From: Deltaproteobacteria bacterium
GTDB lineage: Bacteria > Desulfobacterota > Desulfobacteria > Desulfobacterales > UBA5852
DNA: 64,000 nt
Reading direction: 5' to 3'
NCBI GenBank assembly: GCA_020444045.1
Contig: JAHLLS010000005.1
Coordinates: forward strand, 175,007-239,006
Of this stretch, positions 25,969 through 34,515 are shown piece by piece. The first letter of the stretch is position 1. Every line of letters starts with the position of its first letter. The notes beneath the pieces were generated by a model. The model saw nothing but the letters and a program-made list of their open reading frames with translations, was not told the DNA's origin and did not search any database. The translations under genes were made by a program, and so were the position numbers.

Positions 25969-27633
25969 ATGGTGTCAAAAAAGTATGATTTCATCATCGT
26001 GGGGGGCGGCTCGGCCGGCTGTGCCCTGGCCAACCGCCTGAGCACCAACCCCGCCAACCGGGTGCTGGTGCTGGAAGCCGGACGGCCGGACTATATCTGG
26101 GATATCTTCATCCACATGCCCGCCGGTCTCACGGTCCCCCTGGGTAACAAGCTCTACGACTGGTGTTATCATTCCGAGCCCGAGCCCCACATGCAAAACC
26201 GGCGGGTGTTCCACGGCCGGGGTAAAGTGCTGGGGGGCTCCAGCAGTATCAACGGCATGATCTATATTCGCGGCAATGCCATGGACTATGAGAAATGGGC
26301 GGCGGACGACGGCATGCAAAACTGGGACTACGCCCACAATCTGCCCTATTTCAAACGGGCTGAAACCCGCCTCATCGGCGCTGACGAGTACCATGGCTTC
26401 ACCGGCCCCCTGGCCCTGGAAACCGGCCCTTGCCAAAATCCTTTGTTTCAAGCGTTCTTCAAGGCTGCTCAACAGGCCGGATATCCGATGACCAGCGATG
26501 TCAACGGGTATCAACAGGAAGGCATCGGGCCTTTTGACCGCAACATCAACAGGGGCCGCCGCTTGAGCGCAGCCCGCGCCTACCTTCATCCGGTGAAGCG
26601 CCGACCCAACCTGGATGTCGTCTGCCGGGCACTCACCACCCGGATTCTCTTTAACGGGAAAAAGGCGGTGGGCCTCGAGTTTGCCAAAGGCAAATCCCTC
26701 CAAAAGGTATATGGCGGGGAGATCATTTGTTGCAGCGGGGCCATCAATTCGCCCCAACTGCTTCAGCTTTCCGGTGTCGGCAACGGTAAGGAGCTGGCCT
26801 CACTGGGCATCGACGTGGTCTGCGATTTGCCCGGCGTGGGCGAAAACATGCAGGATCATCTGGAGGTTTATGTCCAGTATGCCTGTAAGCAGCCGGTGTC
26901 CGAATACCCGGCGCTTCTGTGGTACAACAAGCCCTGGGTCGGTTTCCAATGGCTTTTTCAGCGCAAAGGGGCGGCCGCCACCAATCATTTCGAAGCGGGG
27001 GGCTTCATTCGGACCAATGAGACGGTGGCCTACCCCAACATCCAATTCCATTTTCTGCCGGTGGCGATCCGCTATGACGGCTCCTCCCCCCAGCAAGGCC
27101 ATGGCTATCAAGTGCATGTCGGCCCTGTGAACTCCGACGCCATGGGGACGGTCAAAATTGTTTCCACGAACCCCAGGGACTATCCGGCGCTGCGGTTCAA
27201 CTACCTCTCCACTGAAAAGGACCGCCGGGAATGGGTGGAGGCGATCCGCTGCACCCGCGACATCATGAACCAGCCAGCCTTCGAAGCATTCAATGGCGGA
27301 GAACTTTCTCCGGGGCCCCAAGTCGAAAGCGACCGGGAGATTCTGGATTGGGTGGCGGCCGACGGCGAAACGGCGCTGCATCCTTCGTGCACCTGCAAAA
27401 TGGGCAAAGACCGCATGGCCGTGGTGGATCCGGACAGCATGAAAGTTCACGGACTGGAAAACCTGCGCATTGTGGATGCATCGGTCATGCCTTACGTGAC
27501 CAACGGCAACATCTACGCACCGGTGATGATGATCGCCGAAAAGGCCGCCGACATCATTTTGGGTAATACGCTCTTGCCGCCGTCGAGCGCCGCCTGGTAT
27601 CGTCACCAACCGGTCTCCGACCCGGAAGCGTAG
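25969..27633 (+). CDS. GMC-family FAD dehydrogenase, BetA (choline dehydrogenase)-like
   Basis: A 554-residue FAD enzyme. FIIVGGGSAGCALANRLS is the N-terminal dinucleotide-binding fold, RVFHGRGKVLGGSSSINGMIYIRGNAMDYEKWA is the GMC signature, and the catalytic C-terminal pair is LHPSCTCKMG (His) and TNGNIYAPVMM (Asn). The signature and surrounding residues closely resemble E. coli BetA. Substrate could be choline or another alcohol. SD AAGGAGA lies ahead of the ATG. In an anaerobe the electrons would go to the quinone pool. It is flanked by AOR and a metallo-hydrolase. Confidence 0.88.
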   Translation: MVSKKYDFIIVGGGSAGCALANRLSTNPANRVLVLEAGRPDYIWDIFIHMPAGLTVPLGNKLYDWCYHSEPEPHMQNRRVFHGRGKVLGGSSSINGMIYIRGNAMDYEKWAADDGMQNWDYAHNLPYFKRAETRLIGADEYHGFTGPLALETGPCQNPLFQAFFKAAQQAGYPMTSDVNGYQQEGIGPFDRNINRGRRLSAARAYLHPVKRRPNLDVVCRALTTRILFNGKKAVGLEFAKGKSLQKVYGGEIICCSGAINSPQLLQLSGVGNGKELASLGIDVVCDLPGVGENMQDHLEVYVQYACKQPVSEYPALLWYNKPWVGFQWLFQRKGAAATNHFEAGGFIRTNETVAYPNIQFHFLPVAIRYDGSSPQQGHGYQVHVGPVNSDAMGTVKIVSTNPRDYPALRFNYLSTEKDRREWVEAIRCTRDIMNQPAFEAFNGGELSPGPQVESDREILDWVAADGETALHPSCTCKMGKDRMAVVDPDSMKVHGLENLRIVDASVMPYVTNGNIYAPVMMIAEKAADIILGNTLLPPSSAAWYRHQPVSDPEA

Positions 27634-27682
27634 ATGGTGGACCCGGTCAAACACGCACGCGCCTGAAATTGGAACGCATAGC

Positions 27683-28654
27683 ATGCCCCAGGAAATTGAG
27701 AAGGACTTGTATCGGATCGAGATTCCGCTGCCGGAAACGCCGCTCAAATATCTGAATGCCTATCTGATCCGCGGCCGCGAGCGACACCTGCTGGTCGACA
27801 CCGGCTTGAACCACGACGAATGTTTGGCGGCCTTGCGCGACGGGCTGGCAGCGATTGATGTGGAACTGGCGGATACGGATATCTTCATTACCCACCTGCA
27901 CGCCGATCACTTCGGGCTGGTGTCGCGGCTGGCGTCGGACCGCACGCGGGTCTATTTCAATCGACCGGATGCCGAGATTATCGAGAGCTGGGAGGGCTTC
28001 GGTCCCATGCTGGCCTATGCCGGCCACCACGGGTTTCCGGTGGATCGGCTGCGGGCCGCGCTGAAGGCCCACCCCGGCAGCCGGTTCGGCACCGACTGGG
28101 TGCCGCCATTGCAGATCTTGTCCGAGGGGGATACCATCACCGTCGGTGATTTCATCTGGCAGTGCGTCGAGACGCCCGGGCACACCATGGGGCACACCTG
28201 CCTCTATGACCCCTCCCGCAAACTGCTTATCGCGGGGGACCATCTGTTGATCGACATCACCCCGAACATTCAATGCTGGTCGGACACGCAGGATCCCCTG
28301 CGACACTACCTGGCAAGCCTCGACAAGGTTGACGCCATGGACGTGAATCTTGTTCTGCCGGGACATCGCCGGCTGTTTGCCGACCATCACCGCCGCATCA
28401 GCGAACTCAAAAACCATCACCGGGAGCGCCTGGCGGAAGTGGTGACCCTCCTGGCAGGCGGCCCTTTTACGGCCTACGAGACCGCCGCCCGCATGACCTG
28501 GGATCTCCAGGCTCCCAGCTGGTCGGATTTTCCGGTGGCCCAGCAGTGGTTCGCAACCGGTGAGGCCCTGGCCCACCTGCGCTATCTGGAGGAAGCGGAC
28601 CGGATCAGCCGCCGGACCGACCGGGACATCGTGCGGTTTTCGCCAATGCCATAA
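27683..28654 (+). CDS. MBL-fold metallo-hydrolase
   Basis: A 323-residue metallo-beta-lactamase-fold enzyme. The metal-binding THLHADHFGLV (HxHxDH) lies at ~71-81, with a further His in ETPGHTMGHTCLYD and Asp in IAGDHLL, as for glyoxalase II-like hydrolases. The C-terminal ~60 residues (winged-helix-like TAYETAARMTWDLQAP) match the MBL-associated helical domain. It may hydrolyse a thioester or lactone made by the nearby oxidoreductases. It starts 49 bases after the GMC gene. Confidence 0.85.
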   Translation: MPQEIEKDLYRIEIPLPETPLKYLNAYLIRGRERHLLVDTGLNHDECLAALRDGLAAIDVELADTDIFITHLHADHFGLVSRLASDRTRVYFNRPDAEIIESWEGFGPMLAYAGHHGFPVDRLRAALKAHPGSRFGTDWVPPLQILSEGDTITVGDFIWQCVETPGHTMGHTCLYDPSRKLLIAGDHLLIDITPNIQCWSDTQDPLRHYLASLDKVDAMDVNLVLPGHRRLFADHHRRISELKNHHRERLAEVVTLLAGGPFTAYETAARMTWDLQAPSWSDFPVAQQWFATGEALAHLRYLEEADRISRRTDRDIVRFSPMP

Positions 28655-28703
28655 TGATGGACGTCATTCGGACACGATCCGATTTGGCGGCGAGGATCTT
28701 GAT

Positions 28704-29171
28704 TTGCTTCATATTATTGTCGATGCGGATGCCTGCCCCGTTAAAAAAGAAATCTATCGTGTGGCCGGCCGCTATCAGCTGAATGTCACCCTGGTGGCCA
28801 ATGCCTGGATGCGTGTTCCCAACGAACGCTGGATCACCCTTGAAGTCGTGGGGGACCGATTCGACGCGGCCGATGATTGGATCGCGGAACACGTGCAGGC
28901 GCATGACATCGTGGTCACGGCGGACATTCCCCTTGCCAGCCGCTGCCTGGCGAAAGGTGCCCGTGTGCTTGGGCCGACAGGCAAACCGTTTACGGAAGAC
29001 AACATCGGTTCGGCCGTCGCAACGCGGGAGTTGCTGGCCGGGCTTCGTGCTGCCGGCGAGATCACCGGCGGGCCGCCGCCGATGCAAAAAAATGACCGAT
29101 CCCGTTTCCTGCAACAACTCGACAACGTGATCCAGTCCATTCGCCGCGCGCATCCGGGCGATCAGGCCTGA
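28704..29171 (+). CDS. YaiI/YqxD-family protein (DUF188)
   Basis: A 155-residue protein of the UPF0178 family. HIIVDADACPVKKEIYRVAGRY at the N terminus and IVVTADIPLASRCLAKGARVLGPTGKPFTEDNIG are its signature; the DADACP segment resembles a PIN-like nuclease site. The function is not established. I choose TTG 28704 with GAGG 8 bases upstream; the frame extends further upstream without family similarity. It may be co-transcribed with the RDD gene. Confidence 0.85.
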   Translation: MLHIIVDADACPVKKEIYRVAGRYQLNVTLVANAWMRVPNERWITLEVVGDRFDAADDWIAEHVQAHDIVVTADIPLASRCLAKGARVLGPTGKPFTEDNIGSAVATRELLAGLRAAGEITGGPPPMQKNDRSRFLQQLDNVIQSIRRAHPGDQA

Positions 29172-29229
29172 CCGGACGCCGCCGGAGCCGCGGGGTCTAT
29201 TGGCAGCACGGGTTTCTGAGGAGATGTTT

Positions 29230-29655
29230 ATGGACGGGCAAGATTATGCCGGGTTCTGGATAAGGACGGGGGCGGCCCTCATCGATTCCGTCCTCATGCT
29301 GGTGGTCCTCTTACCGGCGATTACCCTTATTTATGGAAAAACCTATTGGGACAGCGATGTCTTCATTCATGGCTTTTGGGATGTGGTCTTCAACTATATT
29401 TTGCCGGCCATGGCCATCATTTTGTTCTGGCATTATAAATCAGCGACCCCGGGGAAAATGGTAACCGGGCTGGCGATCGTGGATGCCAAAACAGGCGGCA
29501 AGCCCTCCACCGCACAATTGATCGTGCGCTACCTGGGATACTATGTTGCCAGCATCCCTTTATTACTTGGGATTATATGGGTCGGTTTCGATAAACGAAA
29601 GCAGGGCTGGCACGACAAGATGGCGGGGACGGTGGTCATCCGGCGGCGTCGATAG
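29230..29655 (+). CDS. RDD-family membrane protein
   Basis: A 141-residue integral membrane protein. YAGFWIRTGAALIDSVLMLVV contains the R..D signature, and SATPGKMVTGLAIVDAKTG and KQGWHDKMAGTVVI are the other conserved RDD segments. Three to four hydrophobic segments are visible. Relatives have been linked to ion exchange or stress tolerance, but function is unknown here. ATG 29230 has AGGAG 6 bases upstream; ATG 29224 abuts the SD. Confidence 0.85.
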   Translation: MDGQDYAGFWIRTGAALIDSVLMLVVLLPAITLIYGKTYWDSDVFIHGFWDVVFNYILPAMAIILFWHYKSATPGKMVTGLAIVDAKTGGKPSTAQLIVRYLGYYVASIPLLLGIIWVGFDKRKQGWHDKMAGTVVIRRRR

Positions 29656-29747
29656 CTGCCCATTAACGGTGGTGATCAGGAACGCTTCATTTTCTTTCAT
29701 GTGAGAAGAAAAGATGAGTTCGAAATACGTCGCTGAGGTAATCCTTT

Positions 29748-29818
29748 CGTCATCCCCGCGCAGGCGGGGATCCAGTTATTTCAATGGGATCTGGACTCCC
29801 GCCGGCGCGGGAGTGACG
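29748..29818. repeat. REP/BIME-type double hairpin
   Basis: Two 28-base arms (29748-29775 and 29791-29818) are inverted relative to each other with about 23 of 28 bases matching, each arm being itself a GC-rich hairpin (CCCCGCGCAGGCGGGG; CCCGCCGGCGCGGG). Arms begin CGTCA and end TCCAG. This is the layout of dispersed REP elements found between genes in many proteobacteria. Confidence 0.75.
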
Positions 29819-29870
29819 GCTTCAGGACGTTACGATTCTATCAAGAAAACGAAGCAATAGAAAACGCCCG

Positions 29871-30134
29871 TGTCCCGCTAAATCCTGCGCGTCGCCAAAC
29901 CAGGCGAGGCAGCAAGGATCATGTTGTCAGGCAAGGCGTCAAGCGAAGCGAGGCGCGCAGCAATCGTCAGATTGTGAGCACCCGAGCAAGCTTGAGAACA
30001 CAGCATGGCGGCATGAGACGCCGCTGAATCGTTTGGTTTCGGCTGGAGCGCGCGCTTACTCCCCCGCCTATTAGCGGGCTCAGACATTCCGCGCGCTATA
30101 TCCCGTCCGCCCCGTCGATGCTCGGCGCGGGACA
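29871..30134. repeat. Putative dispersed repeat/MITE-like segment
   Basis: A 264-base GC-rich non-coding block bounded by TGTCCCGC (29871-29878) and its exact inverse GCGGGACA (30127-30134). It has an internal imperfect repetition (GCGAGGCAGCAAGGATC and GCGAGGCGCGCAGCAATC). No flanking target duplication was found, so mobility is not shown. Confidence 0.4.
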
Positions 30135-30274
30135 ATGGGAAAGAAGAAAACCAAAAGCGAAAAAGCCGCTTTTAAGCCCCTACCGAGGGGAATGCGCTAA
30201 AATTTTAAGATGTGCTGGACGCGTTTCGATTGAGACCGACATGCCAGTGATCATTATGGCGTCGTAAGAACCAG

Positions 30275-30310
30275 TTTGGCCCGCCACAGCAGGACTGTGG
30301 GCGGGCCAAA
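30275..30310 (-). terminator. Hairpin downstream of the AGXT2-like gene
   Basis: TTTGGCCCGCC.ACAG (30275-30289) pairs with CTGTGGGCGGGCCAAA (30295-30310), one bulge. It lies 26 bases past the stop of the minus-strand aminotransferase gene. The T tract on that strand is weak. Confidence 0.55.
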
Positions 30311-30335
30311 GTGGTTTGAAAGGCGGCTGCAGGAC

Positions 30336-31688
30336 TTATACGTCGCTGAACGCGATATCCAGCACCTCGATCATGAAATCGACATCCGGTTTGGTCAGGC
30401 ACATGGGCGGTTTGATGCGCAGGACGTTGCCGAAGAACCCGCCTTTGCCGATCAGCAGGCCCAGTGTCTTGGCGCGTTCCCAGACCCGGACGCATTCTTG
30501 GGTAGCCGCTTCCTTGGTGCCGCGGTCCTTGACCAGTTCGATGCCGGTCATCAATCCCTTGCCGCGCACATCCCCGATGATATCGTGCTTGGCCATCAGG
30601 CCCCGGAAGCCTTCCAGCAGATACCCGCCGACTTCCAGGCAGTTCTGCTGCAGATTTTCGCGTTCTATGACTTCCAGGACCGCTTTACCGATGGCGCAGG
30701 ACACGGGGTTGCCGCCGAAGGTGTTGAAATGAATGCGTCCCACCATGGATTTGGCGATCGCGGGCGTGGTAACGACGGCGGCCAGCGGAGCGCCGTTGCC
30801 GATGCCTTTGGCCATGGTCACGATATCCGGCATGACGCCCTGGGTTTCGAATCCCCAGAAAGCTTCCCCGGTGCGACCGAAGCCGGTCTGCACTTCGTCG
30901 CAGATGCACACGCCGCCGGCCGCGCGAACGTGTTCATAAGCGTGTTTCAGATAACCGTCCGGATAGACCACGCTGCCGCCGACGCCCTGGATGGCCTCGG
31001 CAAAAAAACCGGCCACTTGCCCCGACGTGGCATGCCGGATCACGCTTTGGATATCGGCGGCATAGTTGGCCCCGGCATCCGGATCGTCCCGGCCCCAGGG
31101 GCCATGGTAGGGATCGGCCACGACCGCATGGTGAACGCCGAAGCTGTGGGGGTAGTTGTACTTCCAGGTACTGTGAGCGGTCAGGCCCATGGTGGAAGCG
31201 CTGCCGCCGTGGTAGGCGTTGCGCAGGGCGATGAGATCGTAATTGCCGGTGTAAAGCCGCGCCATCAGCATGGCCAGGTCGTTGGCTTCCGAGCCGGAAT
31301 TGACAAAATAGCAGACACTCAGGTCGCCCGGCATCTTGTCGGCCAGCATTTTCCCATACGCGGCAATGGTGGGATGGTAGTAAATGGTGGTGGTGTGTTG
31401 GAGAAGGTCTAACTGTTCCTTGGCCTTTTGCAACACATAGGGATGGCTGTGCCCTACACTGACAGTCACGATGCCGCCGAAGCCGTCCAGATAGCGTCGA
31501 CCGGTTTCATCGTAAAGATATTGCATGGAACCCTCCACGATCATCAGGGGCTCCTTGTAATAGGTCAGCAGGGCCGGTGACAGATAGCGCTGGCGCAGGG
31601 CCGCGACTTCCTCGATGGTCGGCCCCTCATACGGCTGTGGCTGGTGGTCATGGGGCGGCAATTGGGGCAGGGCAGTATTGGTGGACAT
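30336..31688 (-). CDS. Class III aminotransferase, AGXT2-like
   Basis: A 450-residue PLP enzyme. [89 protein letters not shown] and the PLP-lysine segment [14 protein letters not shown] strongly resemble mitochondrial AGXT2. That enzyme transfers amino groups from beta-alanine, D-3-aminoisobutyrate and dimethylarginine to pyruvate or glyoxylate. Its operon partner MMSDH would oxidise the resulting semialdehyde, so beta-amino acid (pyrimidine-derived) catabolism is the best reading. It is the last gene of a three-gene operon. Confidence 0.88.
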   Translation of the reverse strand: MSTNTALPQLPPHDHQPQPYEGPTIEEVAALRQRYLSPALLTYYKEPLMIVEGSMQYLYDETGRRYLDGFGGIVTVSVGHSHPYVLQKAKEQLDLLQHTTTIYYHPTIAAYGKMLADKMPGDLSVCYFVNSGSEANDLAMLMARLYTGNYDLIALRNAYHGGSASTMGLTAHSTWKYNYPHSFGVHHAVVADPYHGPWGRDDPDAGANYAADIQSVIRHATSGQVAGFFAEAIQGVGGSVVYPDGYLKHAYEHVRAAGGVCICDEVQTGFGRTGEAFWGFETQGVMPDIVTMAKGIGNGAPLAAVVTTPAIAKSMVGRIHFNTFGGNPVSCAIGKAVLEVIERENLQQNCLEVGGYLLEGFRGLMAKHDIIGDVRGKGLMTGIELVKDRGTKEAATQECVRVWERAKTLGLLIGKGGFFGNVLRIKPPMCLTKPDVDFMIEVLDIAFSDV

Positions 31689-31718
31689 GGGATCTCCCGA
31701 ATGGTTAGTGGTTTCGCA

Positions 31719-32147
31719 TCAGCGTGATGCCAGTATCTGGCGATGCGCGGTATGTTTCTTGCCGATGAGTTTCAGGGCGCGGGCCACCTCGGGCAAGGCT
31801 TTGATTTTCTCCATGGCAGCCCGGTAGAAGGCTTCGGCGGTTTCCTCGATCTGGCGGGCATCGGCGAGAACGGCATCCAGGGGCCGGCCTGCCGGATCGG
31901 CATATGTCTTGACGTACGGGGCGCGATAGAAGTCCCGGATCTGTTCCAAAATCATCTCCGTGACATTTTCGCGCCGGGTGCGTTGAATCGTCTGGATCTG
32001 CTTGCGGCCATCCTTGGCAAACTGTTGGAACTGCTCGGCCCACGCCGCACAGGCCGGATTGTCGGCGGCACCTTCATAGAAGGCGATGCCCATGCGTTCC
32101 AGCTCTTCCGCAAACGTCAGAATGCTGCCGAAATTGTTGAGCGGCAT
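31719..32147 (-). CDS. Ferritin-like helical protein, function unknown
   Basis: A 142-residue all-helical protein. EELERMGIAFYEGAAD at the N terminus and ARQIEETAEAFYRAAMEKI with KHTAHRQILA near the C terminus give two E...(Y)...A helices and a late His, which resembles a rubrerythrin/ferritin-like four-helix bundle, but a complete ExxH iron-site pair is not visible. No signal peptide or membrane segment. It sits between mmsA and the aminotransferase gene, 30-55 bases from each, so it may protect or support that pathway. Family assignment is tentative. Confidence 0.6.
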   Translation of the reverse strand: MPLNNFGSILTFAEELERMGIAFYEGAADNPACAAWAEQFQQFAKDGRKQIQTIQRTRRENVTEMILEQIRDFYRAPYVKTYADPAGRPLDAVLADARQIEETAEAFYRAAMEKIKALPEVARALKLIGKKHTAHRQILASR

Positions 32148-32201
32148 AAATTTCTCCTTAAAGGTCAGGGGCGGTCAGCGCCCGGGCCGTCGATTTTTTT
32201 A

Positions 32202-33656
32202 TTAGAACCAGCGTTCGATGACCACCTTGGTGTCGGTGAAGAATTGGAAAATCTCCTGCCCGTGGCCCTTGATGTCGCCGAACATGGAATTGCCGGCGCC
32301 GCCGAAGGGGAAAAAGCTCATGGGTGCGGCGATGCCGATGTTGATGCCGATCATGCTGGGCTTGACCCGATATTTGAAGTCACGCGCCACCGCGCCGCTG
32401 CCGGTATAGAGGCAGGCCGCATTGGCAAAGCCGCGGGAATTCACCAGATCGACGACCGCATCGAGGTCCGGCGCCCGCACGATGCTGACCACCGGGCCGA
32501 AGATTTCCTCACGGGCAATGGTCATGTCCGGGGTTACCCGGTCAAATACGGTGGGGCCGACAAAAAAGCCGCCGGGCCGTTCCGGGTCCGTGTAATCACG
32601 GCCGTCCAGGACCAGTTCGGCACCTTCCGCGATGCCCTTTTCGATATAGCCCAAGACCCGTTCGCGGTGGGCGGCACTGATCAGAGGGCCCATAAAGGTT
32701 TGTTCGTCCAGACCGTCGCCGACCTTCATCTCCCGGGCGGCGGCAATAAATTCATCCCGCAGCCGATCGGCGACATCGCCCACCGGCACCAGAATCGACC
32801 CGGACAGGCAGCGCTGACCGGTGCAGCCGAAAAAAGAGGTGACCAGGGAGGGCATGGCGGCCTTCAGATCGGCATCCGGCATGATGGCGACGATGTTTTT
32901 GGCACCGCCCAGGGCCTGTACCCGTTTGCCGGTTTCACCGCACCGTTTGTAAATATACTTGGCGGTGGGGGTGGATCCGACAAAGGAAATGCCTTCGACG
33001 TCCGGATGGTCCAGCAGGGCGTTGACCACGTCCCGGGAGCCGTGCACCATGTTGACTACGCCTTCGGGAAACCCGATCTCGTCGATGATGTCGAAAACTT
33101 TGGTCTGGGTCATGGGGACCTGTTCCGAGGGTTTCAATACAAAGGTGTTGCCCGCCACCAGGGCATAGGGCAGGAACCACCAGGGCACCATGGCCGGAAA
33201 GTTGTAAGGGGCGATGGCGGCAAAAACGCCCATGGGCTGGCGATGGCCGTAGCAGTCGATGCCCTTGGCAATGTCTTCCAGGGTGTAGCCGCACATCAGG
33301 GTGGTGACCCCGGTGGCGTGCTCCACGTTTTCGATCATGCGCCGCACTTCGCCGCGGGCTTCGTCGATGGCTTTGCCGTGTTCGGTGGTGAGAGTGCGGG
33401 CGATGTCTTCGAACTGCTCTTCAAAGGCTTCCTTGAGACGGAACAGATAGCGTGCCCGTGTCAGGGGTGGTGTTGCCCGCCATTCCGGATAGGCCTCCCG
33501 GGCGGCGGCAACCGCCATGTCGACATCATTCTGATTGCTGTAGGGCACCGTGGCAATTTTTGCGCCGGTGGCGGGGTTCCAGATGTCGCCGGTCTGTTGG
33601 GATCCGGATGCGACCCATTCGCCATTGATGTAGTTTTTGATCAAGGAATCGGGCAT
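32202..33656 (-). CDS. mmsA: CoA-acylating (methyl)malonate-semialdehyde dehydrogenase
   Basis: A 484-residue aldehyde dehydrogenase of the MMSDH type. YNFPAMVPWWFLPYALVAGNTFVLKPSEQVP and GSTPTAKYIYKR bind NAD, and Cys283 in FGCTGQRCLSGS is the catalytic residue. The usual general-base Glu of other aldehyde dehydrogenases (E268 position in LGGAKN) is Asn, as is typical for CoA-acylating MMSDH. It converts malonate or methylmalonate semialdehyde to acetyl- or propionyl-CoA, NADH and CO2. It is the first gene of the operon and has a clear promoter and a divergently encoded Lrp regulator upstream. Confidence 0.92.
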   Translation of the reverse strand: MPDSLIKNYINGEWVASGSQQTGDIWNPATGAKIATVPYSNQNDVDMAVAAAREAYPEWRATPPLTRARYLFRLKEAFEEQFEDIARTLTTEHGKAIDEARGEVRRMIENVEHATGVTTLMCGYTLEDIAKGIDCYGHRQPMGVFAAIAPYNFPAMVPWWFLPYALVAGNTFVLKPSEQVPMTQTKVFDIIDEIGFPEGVVNMVHGSRDVVNALLDHPDVEGISFVGSTPTAKYIYKRCGETGKRVQALGGAKNIVAIMPDADLKAAMPSLVTSFFGCTGQRCLSGSILVPVGDVADRLRDEFIAAAREMKVGDGLDEQTFMGPLISAAHRERVLGYIEKGIAEGAELVLDGRDYTDPERPGGFFVGPTVFDRVTPDMTIAREEIFGPVVSIVRAPDLDAVVDLVNSRGFANAACLYTGSGAVARDFKYRVKPSMIGINIGIAAPMSFFPFGGAGNSMFGDIKGHGQEIFQFFTDTKVVIERWF

Positions 33657-33747
33657 GGTTTAGACCTCGTTATTTTGAAATGGGTAAATAGAATGGAACG
33701 CGTCGTACCAAGCTAAAGATGGCCGAGTAATCCAACGATATTCGCAA

Positions 33748-33776
33748 TTCATATATCTGTAAAAAACGTATGTCAA
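33748..33776 (-). promoter_or_regulatory. Promoter of the mmsA operon
   Basis: On the minus strand, TTGACA (33776-33771) and TATGAA (33753-33748) are 17 bases apart, about 92 bases before the mmsA start. The -35 box lies in the 12-mer TGTCAATAAAAA (plus-strand sense, 33771-33782) that recurs before the second Lrp module. CGAATA-type boxes at 33738, 33798 and 33829 may be regulator-binding sites. Confidence 0.65.
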
Positions 33777-33911
33777 TAAAAAATGCTTGCAATAAATCGA
33801 ATATTCTATAATTAAGCATAAAAATCTGCGAATATAGAAGTTATACCATCGGAACAACCCGGCAGCGAGTTGTCGGTGACGAATGGAGATGCCTGGGGAG
33901 GGCGTAAAATC

Positions 33912-34397
33912 ATGAAGAAGCGTCCATCATCACAGAGAAAACGCGGACTGGATCCGGTGGATTGCGAGATGATCGCGCTGCTGCAAAAGGACGGGCGGAT
34001 TCCCAATACGGAAATTGCCAAAAAGCTGGGGATTTCCGAAGCCACGGTCCGGACCCGTCTGAACCGCCTGATTGCCGAAGAATACATTCAGATCGTGGCC
34101 GTCAGCAACCCGCTCAAACTGGGTTTCGATATCGTGGGGATCATCCGTATCCAGGTGGATATCAAAAAAATCAAACGCATCACGTCGGAACTGCGCAAGA
34201 TCAAGGCCCTGTGGTTCATCGTCCAGGGGACCGGCGGCTCCGACATCTACACCGAGTTTGTGGCCCGTTCGATCGATGAGCTCAACCAGATGCTCTACGA
34301 ACAAATCAACACAATCGATGGCGTTATCCGCACCGAAACATCCTTGATTCTCAAATACATCAAGCGTGACTACGATTGGGGCACCGGAATGGATTGA
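33912..34397 (+). CDS. Lrp/AsnC-family regulator (first paralogue)
   Basis: A 161-residue feast/famine regulator. The N-terminal helix-turn-helix (LDPVDCEMIALLQKDGRIPNTEIAKKLGISEATVRTRLNRL, split here for reading) is followed by VAVSNPLKLGFDIVGIIRIQVD and an RAM ligand domain ending SLILKYIKRDYDWGTGM. ATG 33912 has GGGGAGGG 9 bases upstream; an earlier frame start at 33870 lacks one. It is divergent from the mmsA operon, which it probably controls with a beta-amino acid or alanine as ligand. It is a paralogue of the regulator at 35972. Confidence 0.87.
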   Translation: MKKRPSSQRKRGLDPVDCEMIALLQKDGRIPNTEIAKKLGISEATVRTRLNRLIAEEYIQIVAVSNPLKLGFDIVGIIRIQVDIKKIKRITSELRKIKALWFIVQGTGGSDIYTEFVARSIDELNQMLYEQINTIDGVIRTETSLILKYIKRDYDWGTGMD

Positions 34398-34515
34398 CCC
34401 TCGTGTCCGACATGCTGCACACGGGGGGGGGACGACAGGGGGAAACCCCTGTGGAGACGCCCTTGTGCAGGGCGGCTCCACAGATGAGTCGAGTTTTCAT
34501 TGGCCGGCGAGGCGA

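Larger units (their letters stand above)
29656..30335. other. Repeat-rich intergenic region
   Basis: No confident gene in 680 bases. It holds a two-armed REP-type element (29748-29818), a 264-base segment bounded by TGTCCCGC inverted repeats (29871-30134) and a hairpin near the 3' end of the aminotransferase gene (30275-30310). An 85-codon frame on the minus strand inside the 264-base segment is rich in Arg/Ala and looks like a chance frame through a repeat. Confidence 0.6.

Noticed and set aside
29748..29818. CRISPR-like repetition
   Set aside because: Only two arms, inverted relative to each other, with no spacers or cas genes; a REP element explains it.
29878..30135. 85-codon minus-strand frame in the repeat block
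   Set aside because: Lies wholly inside the segment with inverted ends, is Arg/Ala-rich and has no SD or domain.
29656..30335. tRNA or small RNA gene
   Set aside because: No cloverleaf or T-loop GTTCGAATC-type motif was seen; the hairpins are explained by repeats and a terminator.
31743..33716. A 657-codon open frame opposite the ferritin-like and mmsA genes
   Set aside because: It is the antisense frame of a GC-rich MMSDH gene with intact motifs; it encodes no recognisable domain and starts and ends inside that operon.
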